Part shown: positions 57,802-64,000 of the stretch, in pieces | Layout of the letters: every line of letters begins with the position of its first letter | Numbering within the stretch: the stretch's first letter is position 1 | Source: Paenibacillus sp. DCT19 | GTDB taxonomy: Bacteria; Bacillota; Bacilli; Paenibacillales; Paenibacillaceae | Length of the DNA stretch: 64,000 nucleotides | Reading direction: 5' to 3' | Assembly: GCF_003268635.1 (NCBI RefSeq) | Contig: NZ_CP029639.1 | Coordinates: forward strand, 2,491,501-2,555,500 | The notes under the pieces: generated by a model | The model's input: only the letters and a program-made list of their open reading frames with translations | The model's database searches: none | Told to the model about the DNA's origin: nothing | Program-made: the position numbers and the translations under genes

Positions 57802-58833
57802 ATGTCTGAACTGGGTCAGCAGTTGAGAGAGGCCCGGCTGCAAAAAGGGATGAGTCTTGACGACGTACAGGAAATGACTAAAATTCGCAAAAGATATTTG
57901 GAGGCAATAGAAGCAGGGGATTATAAGGTACTTCCCGGTAGCTTTTATGTCCGTGCGTTCATTAAAACCTATGCGGAAACGGTTGGACTGAACCCTGATG
58001 AGCTGTTAGAGGGTCACAAAAAGGATGTACCGGCAGAGGAAACTGAGGCGACAATGGAGCCTGTCATTCAGAAGCGTTCCAGTCGTCCGGTTGAACGGAA
58101 CAATCGTTGGATGTCAGTTGCTCTTATGTGGACATTCCCGTTATTAATCGTTGTATTGCTTTATGCCTTCTGGTCTTCGAACAAGGGTGGGGATGAAACT
58201 CCAAGTCTGGATGATACGAAGATTACGGATAGCCAGCAGCAACCAGATGATAAACCGGATCAACCTGCAGATAACGGACAGGCGGCTAATCCGCCATCTA
58301 CGGAAACAGGTGGGGATGAAGGTAGTGCTGGTGGTAACGGTGGGGGTCAAGAAGATATAGGACAGACAGGTGAACAAACCGATGATTCCGAGGGCCAAAC
58401 TCCAGGGGATACGGAGGAGGAGCCTACTACTCCACCTACAGGGGTAGCTGTGACTGAAGATGGCAAATCAGGCAATATTACGAACTTCAAAGTAAGTGGA
58501 AGTGCAGGACAGCCTGTGACTGTAACGATTAATGCGTCAGGTGAGAGTTGGCTTGAGGTATACAAAGGTGAAAATTCCAGCGGCGAAAAATTGCAATTCG
58601 GCATGACTGCTGATGGAAACTCATTTACGTTTAACCTGGATAGCACAGGTCTTTACATTAAATCCGGTCGTGCCTCGGCGACGACGATTGAGGTAGGCGG
58701 ACAAGTGGTAACAGACGGTAAAGCCACGAATCGGATCCGTTTGCAGCTTGGAGAGGACAGTGCTGCTACGACAACGGATAACGCAGACCCTACATCAACG
58801 GACGGAAGCGAAGGCACAGCCACTGGCGAATAA
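57802..58833 (+). CDS. rodZ: RodZ-like cell-shape protein (YmfM)
   Basis: RodZ links MreB filaments to the elongation machinery. ATG 57802 follows GAAGGAGGAG. The 343-aa protein has an N-terminal XRE-type helix-turn-helix (QQLREARLQKGMSLDDVQEMTKIRKRYLEAIEAGDYKVLPG), one membrane helix at ~105-122 (ALMWTFPLLIVVLLYAFW), a long Gly/Asp/Gln/Thr/Pro-rich periplasmic linker (~125-215), and a C-terminal DUF4115-type beta domain (ASGESWLEVYKG). The architecture is characteristic. It is longer than the 288-aa B. subtilis YmfM because of the linker. Confidence 0.93.
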   Translation: MSELGQQLREARLQKGMSLDDVQEMTKIRKRYLEAIEAGDYKVLPGSFYVRAFIKTYAETVGLNPDELLEGHKKDVPAEETEATMEPVIQKRSSRPVERNNRWMSVALMWTFPLLIVVLLYAFWSSNKGGDETPSLDDTKITDSQQQPDDKPDQPADNGQAANPPSTETGGDEGSAGGNGGGQEDIGQTGEQTDDSEGQTPGDTEEEPTTPPTGVAVTEDGKSGNITNFKVSGSAGQPVTVTINASGESWLEVYKGENSSGEKLQFGMTADGNSFTFNLDSTGLYIKSGRASATTIEVGGQVVTDGKATNRIRLQLGEDSAATTTDNADPTSTDGSEGTATGE

Positions 58834-58906
58834 CCGAAGTCACTGCGGGGGACACTAACGTGGTCTTAACTTGCAGTTAATCTTCGGTGAAGCGAGGTGG
58901 AAGGCT

Positions 58907-59071
58907 ATGACAGTCAGCTGGATCGTTACAGGTTTAGGGATTATTGTCAGCCTCCTGGGGTACTATTTAACCCCGAGCGCTTGGGGTTACGGAATTTTGG
59001 GGTTTGGACTTGCGCATGTAATTTTGGGTGTGCTTGATATGTTCAGACAACCAAACCGCAGCAGGTATTAG
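58907..59071 (+). CDS. Small two-helix membrane protein of unknown function
   Basis: ATG 58907, with GAGGTGGAAGG upstream, gives 54 aa (an ATG in frame further up, 58871, has none). Two hydrophobic stretches (SWIVTGLGIIVSLLGYYL and GYGILGFGLAHVILGVL) and a basic tail MFRQPNRSRY. No recognised family. It lies between rodZ and yajQ, ahead of a strong terminator. Confidence 0.65.
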   Translation: MTVSWIVTGLGIIVSLLGYYLTPSAWGYGILGFGLAHVILGVLDMFRQPNRSRY

Positions 59072-59089
59072 GCTTTTAGGCAACAGTAG

Positions 59090-59139
59090 GAAAAAGCATT
59101 CTTGATCAGCCAACCATGGAGGGTCAAGAATGCTTTTTC
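59090..59139 (+). terminator. Strong bidirectional terminator before yajQ
   Basis: GAAAAAGCATTCTTGA (59090-59105) pairs perfectly over 16 bp with TCAAGAATGCTTTTTC (59124-59139). A-run before and T-run after make it work in either direction. Confidence 0.92.
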
Positions 59140-59161
59140 TGTTGTGTATCTTCTCTAAAAT

Positions 59162-59191
59162 TAGACTTTTCAATAGGGTATCCTCTATAAT
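59162..59191 (+). promoter_or_regulatory. Promoter before yajQ
   Basis: TAGACT (59162-59167), 18-base spacer, TATAAT (59186-59191) (the -10 is consensus), 38 bases before the TTG start. Confidence 0.55.
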
Positions 59192-59229
59192 GTTACACAG
59201 AACATATGCTAACTGAAAGGGTGACCGGT

Positions 59230-59721
59230 TTGAGTTCAGAAAATTCATTTGATATCGTGTCCAAGATGGACTTGCAGGAACTGACTAATGCCGTAACACA
59301 AACGGAAAAGGAAATAGGCACTCGTTATGATTTTAAGGGCAGCAAGAGCAGCTTGAAATTGGACAAAGATGCTTTAACGATTTTGTCTGATGACGAGACC
59401 AAACTTAAGTCTGTCATTGATGTGTTGCAATCGAAGATGGCTAAACGAGGACTTCCGCTGAAGAACATTGATTATGGCAAAGTGGAACCCGCTTCTTCTG
59501 GAACTGTTCGCCAACGTCTGAGCTTCAAACAAGGAATTGACCAGGATATTGCTAAGAAAATCAATATTTTGATCCGTGATTCCAAAATGAAGGTGAAGAG
59601 TCAGATTCAGGGTGATCAACTACGGGTAACTGGAAAAAGTAAGAATGATTTGCAAGCGGTAATGCAAATGTTGAATGGTGCCAATCTACCATTAGATCTG
59701 CAGTATACCAACTTTAAATAA
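59230..59721 (+). CDS. yajQ: YajQ family nucleotide-binding protein
   Basis: YajQ (DUF520) is a two-domain RRM-like protein; some homologues bind c-di-GMP. TTG 59230 (MSSENSFDIVSKMD) with AAAGGGTGA upstream gives 163 aa, the exact family length; the upstream extension from 59206 is rejected. Family marks: SFDIVSKMDLQELTNAV, IGTRYDFKGSKSSL, KKINILIRDSKMKVKSQIQGDQLRVTGKSKNDLQ. Confidence 0.95.
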   Translation: MSSENSFDIVSKMDLQELTNAVTQTEKEIGTRYDFKGSKSSLKLDKDALTILSDDETKLKSVIDVLQSKMAKRGLPLKNIDYGKVEPASSGTVRQRLSFKQGIDQDIAKKINILIRDSKMKVKSQIQGDQLRVTGKSKNDLQAVMQMLNGANLPLDLQYTNFK

Positions 59722-59759
59722 GCCAGGCGTTCAGGACGCTTGAAATTCACAGGCGTTTT

Positions 59760-59788
59760 TTGACACTATAATGGGCGTATATTATACT
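59760..59788 (+). promoter_or_regulatory. Consensus-like sigma-A promoter in the yajQ-pgsA spacer
   Basis: TTGACA (59760-59765), 17-base spacer, TATACT (59783-59788). The -35 is perfect. The start point would be near 59795, about 245 bases before pgsA. Confidence 0.8.
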
Positions 59789-59794
59789 AAGTGT

Positions 59795-59925
59795 GCATTG
59801 CTGGCAATCAATCATATTAGCCCAGTCATCATCGTTTGCTGACTTTGTGATAAGCAGTACATTTTCTGGAAGTCACCGGAACGTTTAAAACGCATTTACG
59901 TTTGAACGGTGGACTTTATTTTTGC
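59795..59925 (+). ncRNA. Candidate ~125-base RNA or attenuated leader upstream of pgsA
   Basis: Between the promoter above and pgsA there is no gene. A large imperfect hairpin at 59870-59917 (AAGTC-ACCG with CGGT-GACTT and an inner AAACG/CGTTT) is followed by TTTATTTTT, looking like a terminator. A second hairpin, AGTCA/TGACT, is around 59825-59845. So transcription could stop at ~59925 to give a short RNA, or read on into pgsA. No known family recognised. Confidence 0.4.
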
Positions 59926-60041
59926 GTTTTTACATAGTGAGGCATTTTGCTGAAGTGACTGTACGAATTACAGGTTTCGATGATGTCCTGGGATAAAGAT
60001 GAGTGTTTGGAGTTATTGGAGGATAAGAGGGAGGGCGTCTT

Positions 60042-60629
60042 GTGAATTTACCCAACCGGATTACGCTTGCACGAATTTGCTTAATCCCTTTTTTGATGGT
60101 GTTTCTGCTCGTGGATTTTCCATTTTATCCAGAGCCGTTGCAGCTTGGAAGCTTCTCGCTTCCTTATAATCAATTGATTGCGGCTGTCATTTTTGTCATT
60201 GCAGCAAGTACAGACGGAATCGATGGTTACTTGGCGCGCAAGAACAATATGGTCACTAATCTAGGCAAGTTGCTTGATCCTTTGGCGGACAAGCTGTTAG
60301 TGACTGCTGTACTCATTTCGCTCGTGGAAATGGGCAAGTTAGATTCCTGGATTGCTGTCGTAATCATTAGCCGTGAATTTGCAGTAACAGGTCTTCGCCA
60401 GATTGCATTGCTCGATGGATCTGTTGTAGCGGCAAGCAATTGGGGTAAGCTAAAAACCGTTGTGCAAATTGTAGCTATTGTATTACTTCTGCTGAATAAT
60501 TTCCCGTTCTCTTACACGGGGATTCACGTGGATGTTATCGCAGTGTGGGCTGCAGCGATTATAACGATCTGGTCAGGAATTGATTATTTCATTAAAAACA
60601 AAAATTTGCTTAATTTATCAAAAGCGTAA
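60042..60629 (+). CDS. pgsA: CDP-diacylglycerol-glycerol-3-phosphate 3-phosphatidyltransferase
   Basis: PgsA makes phosphatidylglycerol phosphate, the precursor of the main anionic phospholipid. GTG 60042 follows GGGAGGGCG. The 195-aa integral membrane protein carries the CDP-alcohol phosphotransferase motif DGxxARx8Gx3Dx3D in TDGIDGYLARKNNM...LGKLLDPLADK. It has about five membrane helices. It uses the CDP-diacylglycerol produced by CdsA. Confidence 0.95.
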   Translation: MNLPNRITLARICLIPFLMVFLLVDFPFYPEPLQLGSFSLPYNQLIAAVIFVIAASTDGIDGYLARKNNMVTNLGKLLDPLADKLLVTAVLISLVEMGKLDSWIAVVIISREFAVTGLRQIALLDGSVVAASNWGKLKTVVQIVAIVLLLLNNFPFSYTGIHVDVIAVWAAAIITIWSGIDYFIKNKNLLNLSKA

Positions 60630-60671
60630 TCGTTCCGGAAAACGGGTAATTTAGAAGGAACAATTAGTACT

Positions 60672-60702
60672 AAGGGCAATAGGAAAACATCCTATTGCCC
60701 TT
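60672..60702 (+). terminator. Terminator between pgsA and cinA
   Basis: AAGGGCAATAGG (60672-60683), loop AAAACAT, CCTATTGCCCTT (60691-60702): a perfect 12-bp stem followed by a single T. Strong hairpin, short T-run. Confidence 0.7.
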
Positions 60703-60735
60703 TGAATACTCACAGCGTGTACAGGAGGATACAGA

Positions 60736-61992
60736 ATGAAGGCAGAAATCATTGCGGTTGGCACAGAGCTATTGCTTGGACAGATTGTGAACACCAATGC
60801 GAGATATTTGTCTCGCGAATTAGCCGCGATCGGAATTGATGTATATTTCCAAACAGTTGTTGGAGACAATCTAAGTCGCCTTAGTGAAGCGATCCGCATT
60901 GCTCAGGGTCGTGCAGATGTAATTTTATTTTCCGGTGGCATTGGGCCAACACAGGATGATCTTACGAAGGATGCTTTGGCTGAAGTATTAGGTCGTAAGC
61001 TGCATATAGATCGACTAGCGATGGACAAAATAGAAGGCTTTTTCAGGGATCGCAATGTTACTATGACCGAGAATAATCGTCGTCAGGCTATTGTTATCGA
61101 AGGGGGAACGCCTCTAGCTAACGAGACGGGGCTTGCAGCGGGAAATGCCATCTCGGACAATGGAAAACATTATGTTGTTATGCCTGGACCGCCTAAAGAG
61201 CTGATTCCGATGTTTGAGCAGGAGGTTAAGCCATGGCTCTTCCAGCATGTTCTGACAGAAGAGATGCCGATCTATTCCAGAATGCTGAAGTTTGCAGGTA
61301 TAGGGGAGTCGGCGTTGGAGGATCGTCTGCTTGATCTGATCGACGGACAGACGGATCCTACAATTGCACCGTACGCAAGCGAAGGGGAGGTTACCGTGCG
61401 TGTCTCTACCAAAGCACCTAATGAGGGAGAGGCGAAGGTGAAGCTGGATGCGATGGAGGTTCAGATTCGTGAGCGTTTGCCAGAGCATCTGTACGCTAGT
61501 GACGATGTGCCTATTGAGTATACGATTGTTACGATGATGGCTGATATGGGGCTGACTCTTAGTGCTGCTGAGAGCTGTACAGGTGGGCTTGTCATGCAGA
61601 GCCTGACATCAATTCCTGGCAGTGCTGCAATTCTCAAAGGCGGAATTGTATGTTACTCCAATGAGATGAAAGAAAAACTGCTGAACGTTCCTCATGATTA
61701 TCTGGAGGGGGAAGATGCACCCGGAGCGGTAAGTCCTGAAGTTGCTAAAGTATTGGCAGAGCAGGTGCGCATGATTGGTGATGCTAATTTCGGACTAGCT
61801 GTTACAGGTGTCGCAGGGCCTGGGTATTCTGAGCGTAAGCCCCCAGGGCTCGTCTTCATTGCTCTAGCCGAACGCGGCAAAGAGACGGAAATTCATGAAC
61901 TGCGTATTAACGGTAATCGGGAAACGGTTCGCATCCGTTCAACCAAGTCTATCTTGTATCGATTGTGGCGCAAGCTGGTTGAACTAGATTAG
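60736..61992 (+). CDS. cinA: CinA-like protein (COG1058 plus PncC domains)
   Basis: The competence-linked CinA protein combines an N-terminal molybdopterin-binding-like domain with ADP-ribose pyrophosphatase activity and a C-terminal NMN amidohydrolase-like domain. The 418-aa protein starts at ATG 60736 after AGGAGGATAC. N-terminal: VGTELLLGQIVNTNARYLS and FSGGIGPTQDDLTKDALA; C-terminal from ~260: SAAESCTGGLVMQSLTSIPGSA, GLAVTGVAGPG. It precedes recA, the usual gene pair. Confidence 0.93.
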   Translation: MKAEIIAVGTELLLGQIVNTNARYLSRELAAIGIDVYFQTVVGDNLSRLSEAIRIAQGRADVILFSGGIGPTQDDLTKDALAEVLGRKLHIDRLAMDKIEGFFRDRNVTMTENNRRQAIVIEGGTPLANETGLAAGNAISDNGKHYVVMPGPPKELIPMFEQEVKPWLFQHVLTEEMPIYSRMLKFAGIGESALEDRLLDLIDGQTDPTIAPYASEGEVTVRVSTKAPNEGEAKVKLDAMEVQIRERLPEHLYASDDVPIEYTIVTMMADMGLTLSAAESCTGGLVMQSLTSIPGSAAILKGGIVCYSNEMKEKLLNVPHDYLEGEDAPGAVSPEVAKVLAEQVRMIGDANFGLAVTGVAGPGYSERKPPGLVFIALAERGKETEIHELRINGNRETVRIRSTKSILYRLWRKLVELD

Positions 61993-62047
61993 TTCTTCCG
62001 CTTGGTTTGCTTTTACAGTGCAAAACAAGTATACTTTTAACAGACGG

Positions 62048-62094
62048 AAGAACCGTAGAATCAGGCGTAGTAGCCTTGTTTACGGTTCTTTTTT
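62048..62094 (+). terminator. Rho-independent terminator between cinA and recA
   Basis: AAGAACCGTA (62048-62057) pairs with TACGGTTCTT (62081-62090), then TTTT; the interior can pair AGGC/AGCCT. Strong. Confidence 0.85.
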
Positions 62095-62148
62095 CTGTTT
62101 AATTCCAGGTTTGCTTGAGGAAGAGGCGCCTCGGCCTTGATAAAAAAA

Positions 62149-62162
62149 CGAATGTATGTTCG
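62149..62162 (+). promoter_or_regulatory. LexA (SOS) box of recA
   Basis: CGAATGTATGTTCG (62149-62162) fits the Gram-positive LexA operator pattern CGAACRNRYGTTCG except for T in place of C at position 5. It lies 10 bases upstream of the recA -35, where LexA would block polymerase. Confidence 0.85.
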
Positions 62163-62171
62163 AAAAAAAGC

Positions 62172-62200
62172 TTGGCAAACGTGTTAAAACAAGGTATCAT
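62172..62200 (+). promoter_or_regulatory. recA promoter
   Basis: TTGGCA (62172-62177), 17-base spacer, TATCAT (62195-62200), 32 bases before the start. The SOS box is directly upstream. Confidence 0.7.
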
Positions 62201-62231
62201 TATCTTATAAACAGTAAAGGGTGTGAGCATA

Positions 62232-63296
62232 TTGTCAGACCGTCGTGCCGCGCTTGATATGGCGCTCCGTCAAATAGAGAAGCAATTTGGTAAAGGATCC
62301 ATCATGAAACTGGGTGAGTCGACTCACATGCAAGTGGAAATTATCCCCAGTGGTTCCTTGGCTCTGGATATTGCATTAGGAACAGGCGGCTTGCCTAAAG
62401 GCCGGATTGTTGAAATATATGGACCTGAATCTTCTGGTAAAACAACTGTAGCACTCCATGCGATTGCTGAAGTGCAAAAAGTAGGAGGACAAGCTGCATT
62501 CATCGATGCCGAGCATGCTCTTGATCCTCAATATGCAAGTAAACTTGGTGTTAACATTGATGAATTGCTTCTGTCTCAGCCAGACACGGGTGAGCAAGGG
62601 CTTGAAATTGCAGAAGCACTCGTTCGCAGTGGAGCTGTGGACATTATCGTTATTGACTCCGTTGCTGCATTGGTACCAAAAGCTGAAATTGAAGGCGAAA
62701 TGGGAGATTCTCACGTTGGTTTGCAGGCACGTCTGATGTCACAGGCGTTGCGTAAATTGTCGGGTGCGATCAGCAAATCCAAAACAATCGCAATCTTCAT
62801 TAACCAGCTTCGTGAAAAAGTTGGGGTTATGTTTGGTAACCCTGAAACAACACCTGGTGGTCGTGCCTTGAAATTCTACTCCACAGTTCGATTGGATGTT
62901 CGTCGGATTGAAAGTATCAAATCAGGCAATGACATTATCGGTAACCGTACACGTGTAAAAGTTGTTAAGAATAAAGTAGCACCACCGTTTAAACAAGCTG
63001 AAGTGGATATCATGTACGGTGAGGGTATCTCTAGAGAAGGTAGTATCATTGATATCGGTACAGAACTAGATATCGTTAACAAAAGTGGTGCATGGTATTC
63101 CTATGAGGGCGAGCGTCTGGGACAAGGTCGTGAAAATGCGAAGCAATTCATGAAAGAGCACAAAGAAATTGCTCAAGTGATTGAGCAAAAAATTCGTGAA
63201 GCAAGCAATTTAACGACAGTGGTTCCTACACCAACGGCTGAGGACCAGCAAAAAGAAGAAGCAGAAGAACAAGAATTGTTTGAAATCAACGAGTAA
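62232..63296 (+). CDS. recA: Recombinase RecA
   Basis: RecA carries out strand exchange and activates LexA self-cleavage. I take TTG 62232 ([22 protein letters not shown]), 7-8 bases after AAAGGGTG, because RecA starts with MSDR; GTG 62223 is 9 bases further up. The 354-aa protein has Walker [10 protein letters not shown], the FIDAEHALD and [10 protein letters not shown] segments, the L2 loop region and the acidic C-terminus. SOS control is seen in the operator above. Confidence 0.98.
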   Translation: MSDRRAALDMALRQIEKQFGKGSIMKLGESTHMQVEIIPSGSLALDIALGTGGLPKGRIVEIYGPESSGKTTVALHAIAEVQKVGGQAAFIDAEHALDPQYASKLGVNIDELLLSQPDTGEQGLEIAEALVRSGAVDIIVIDSVAALVPKAEIEGEMGDSHVGLQARLMSQALRKLSGAISKSKTIAIFINQLREKVGVMFGNPETTPGGRALKFYSTVRLDVRRIESIKSGNDIIGNRTRVKVVKNKVAPPFKQAEVDIMYGEGISREGSIIDIGTELDIVNKSGAWYSYEGERLGQGRENAKQFMKEHKEIAQVIEQKIREASNLTTVVPTPTAEDQQKEEAEEQELFEINE

Positions 63297-63369
63297 TTTA
63301 CTGAACTCCTGAGGCTTGTCTGATTGTGACTTGACTGTGCTCAGGAAACAGGTTTGTGGCTCGCATTGT

Positions 63370-63405
63370 CCAACAGCCTCTGTCCCATGGGACAGAGGCT
63401 GTTGG
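63370..63405 (+). repeat. Perfect 36-base palindrome downstream of recA
   Basis: From CCAACAGCCTCTGTCCCA the next 18 bases are its exact reverse complement, with the axis at 63387/63388. No T-run follows. Physical role unknown; it lies between the recA stop and a terminator. Confidence 0.8.
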
Positions 63406-63424
63406 CACGCTAACTCTATAAGAT

Positions 63425-63453
63425 AAGGCCGGGCTGAATTCCCGGCCTTTTAT
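63425..63453 (+). terminator. Rho-independent terminator downstream of recA
   Basis: AAGGCCGGG (63425-63433), loop CTGAATT, CCCGGCCTT (63441-63449), then TTAT. A strong GC-rich stem. Confidence 0.9.
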
Positions 63454-63483
63454 CATAATATCTGATCTCCTGTAGAGAGCAGA

Positions 63484-63527
63484 GATATATAAGTTCAACT
63501 AAACTTCTTTAGTTGAACCTATATATC
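63484..63527 (+). repeat. Long AT-rich inverted repeat before recX
   Basis: GTTCAACTAAA (63493-63503), loop CTTC, TTTAGTTGAAC (63508-63518) form a perfect 11-bp stem, extended outward by GATATATA/TATATATC after one mismatch: about 20 bp in all. It ends 8 bases before the recX ribosome-binding site (AAAGGAG). Could be leader structure or a repeat element remnant. Confidence 0.65.
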
Positions 63528-63549
63528 AACGATGAAAGGAGATTAAGGC

Positions 63550-64000
63550 ATGGACAAATATGCTGAAGATTTAATTGAAGAAGCAGAGTTAACGGGGTTA
63601 TCTCAATTTCCGGATCATGAGGAGTTGACCATTACCCGGGTTGAGCGGTTGCTGAAGGGGCGAGTCGCGCGATATCGGATCGAGTTCGGGATGTACTCAA
63701 TAACTGTTCTGGAAGATGTAATGATTAAGTATCGGTTGACCCGAGGCAACACATTTGTAAAAAAGGATCTTGAGGAAATTGTTGTGGCTGACGAGCGTCA
63801 GCAGACGTATGTTCAGTCTTTGCGATATCTCGAATTCAAGCCACGTACACGTCATGAACTAAGCCAGCGCTTGCGGCAGAAGCAGTTTGCACCTCCGCTA
63901 ATTGAAGAGGTGCTAGATCGGCTGGAGCAGGAAAAATTAATTGATGATGAAGCATTTGCGAAGGAATGGACACGTCAGCGTATGGAGGGTCAGCGGAAGG
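63550..64000 (+). CDS. recX: Regulatory protein RecX (3' end outside window)
   Basis: RecX binds RecA and tempers its filaments. ATG 63550 follows AAAGGAGATTAAGGC and the frame is open to the window edge (150 codons). The recognisable part is SLRYLEFKPRTRHELSQRL and then LDRLEQEKLIDDEAFAKEW, the tandem three-helix repeat of RecX. It follows recA, as in many bacteria. The N-terminal ~90 residues are less conserved. Confidence 0.9.
   Translation, partial: MDKYAEDLIEEAELTGLSQFPDHEELTITRVERLLKGRVARYRIEFGMYSITVLEDVMIKYRLTRGNTFVKKDLEEIVVADERQQTYVQSLRYLEFKPRTRHELSQRLRQKQFAPPLIEEVLDRLEQEKLIDDEAFAKEWTRQRMEGQRK

Overview
The window is a stretch of core chromosome from a motile, endospore-forming Firmicute, most likely Paenibacillus or a close relative. 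The evidence is the gene order, which follows the Bacillus subtilis flhA-to-recA region almost gene for gene, together with Paenibacillus-like departures from it and the presence of spore genes (dpaAB, sleB, the SpoIIIE/FtsK translocase). Every supported gene is on the + strand. I see no prophage, insertion sequence, CRISPR array, tRNA or rRNA.

Layout. (1) 1-12986: the end of the flagellar/chemotaxis operon, with flhA (partial), flhF, flhG, cheB, cheA, cheW, cheC, cheD, a small membrane protein, sigD, a FapA-like DUF342 protein, a small hypothetical, a SwrB-like protein and a small anchored MltG-like protein. (2) 13100-19132: translation and envelope precursors, rpsB-tsf-pyrH-frr-uppS-cdsA-dxr. 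(3) 19133-19731: a gene-poor gap holding a strong terminator and the decayed 3' end of what looks like a lanthipeptide synthetase (LanM) gene. (4) 19732-27031: rseP, a short archaeal/eukaryal-type proS, and polC. (5) 27118-38309: the rimP-nusA-ylxR-ylxQ-infB-rbfA-nrnA-truB-ribF operon, then rpsO and pnp. (6) 38445-45513: a YlxY-type deacetylase-like protein, an M16 peptidase, dut, the dipicolinate synthase pair dpaAB, then dapG and dapA for diaminopimelate/lysine. (7) 46003-51711: RNase J, TepA, YlzJ and FtsK/SpoIIIE. (8) 51904-58833: sleB, the ymfF/ymfH/ymfI group linked to EF-P modification, ymfJ, ymfK and rodZ. (9) 58907-64000: a 54-aa membrane peptide, yajQ, pgsA, cinA, recA and the start of recX.

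Sporulation logic can be read from promoter-like sites: a sigma-K-like site before dpaA, a sigma-G-like site before sleB and a sigma-E-like site before ylxY. recA carries a Gram-positive LexA box just upstream of its -35 element.

The strangest feature is technical. Six long genes (cheC, fapA, polC, ylxY, the M16 peptidase gene, ftsK) are each interrupted by one missing base, usually in a G run, and ymfJ by one extra A in an A run. polC and ftsK are essential or near-essential, so these are most simply homopolymer errors in the assembly. I treat these genes as intact in the organism. I found no clear new multi-gene system. The best leads for unknown biology are structured non-coding intervals (tsf-pyrH, proS-polC, ymfK-rodZ, yajQ-pgsA, recA-recX), the uncharacterised ACT plus P-loop protein YmfK, and the lanM relic.
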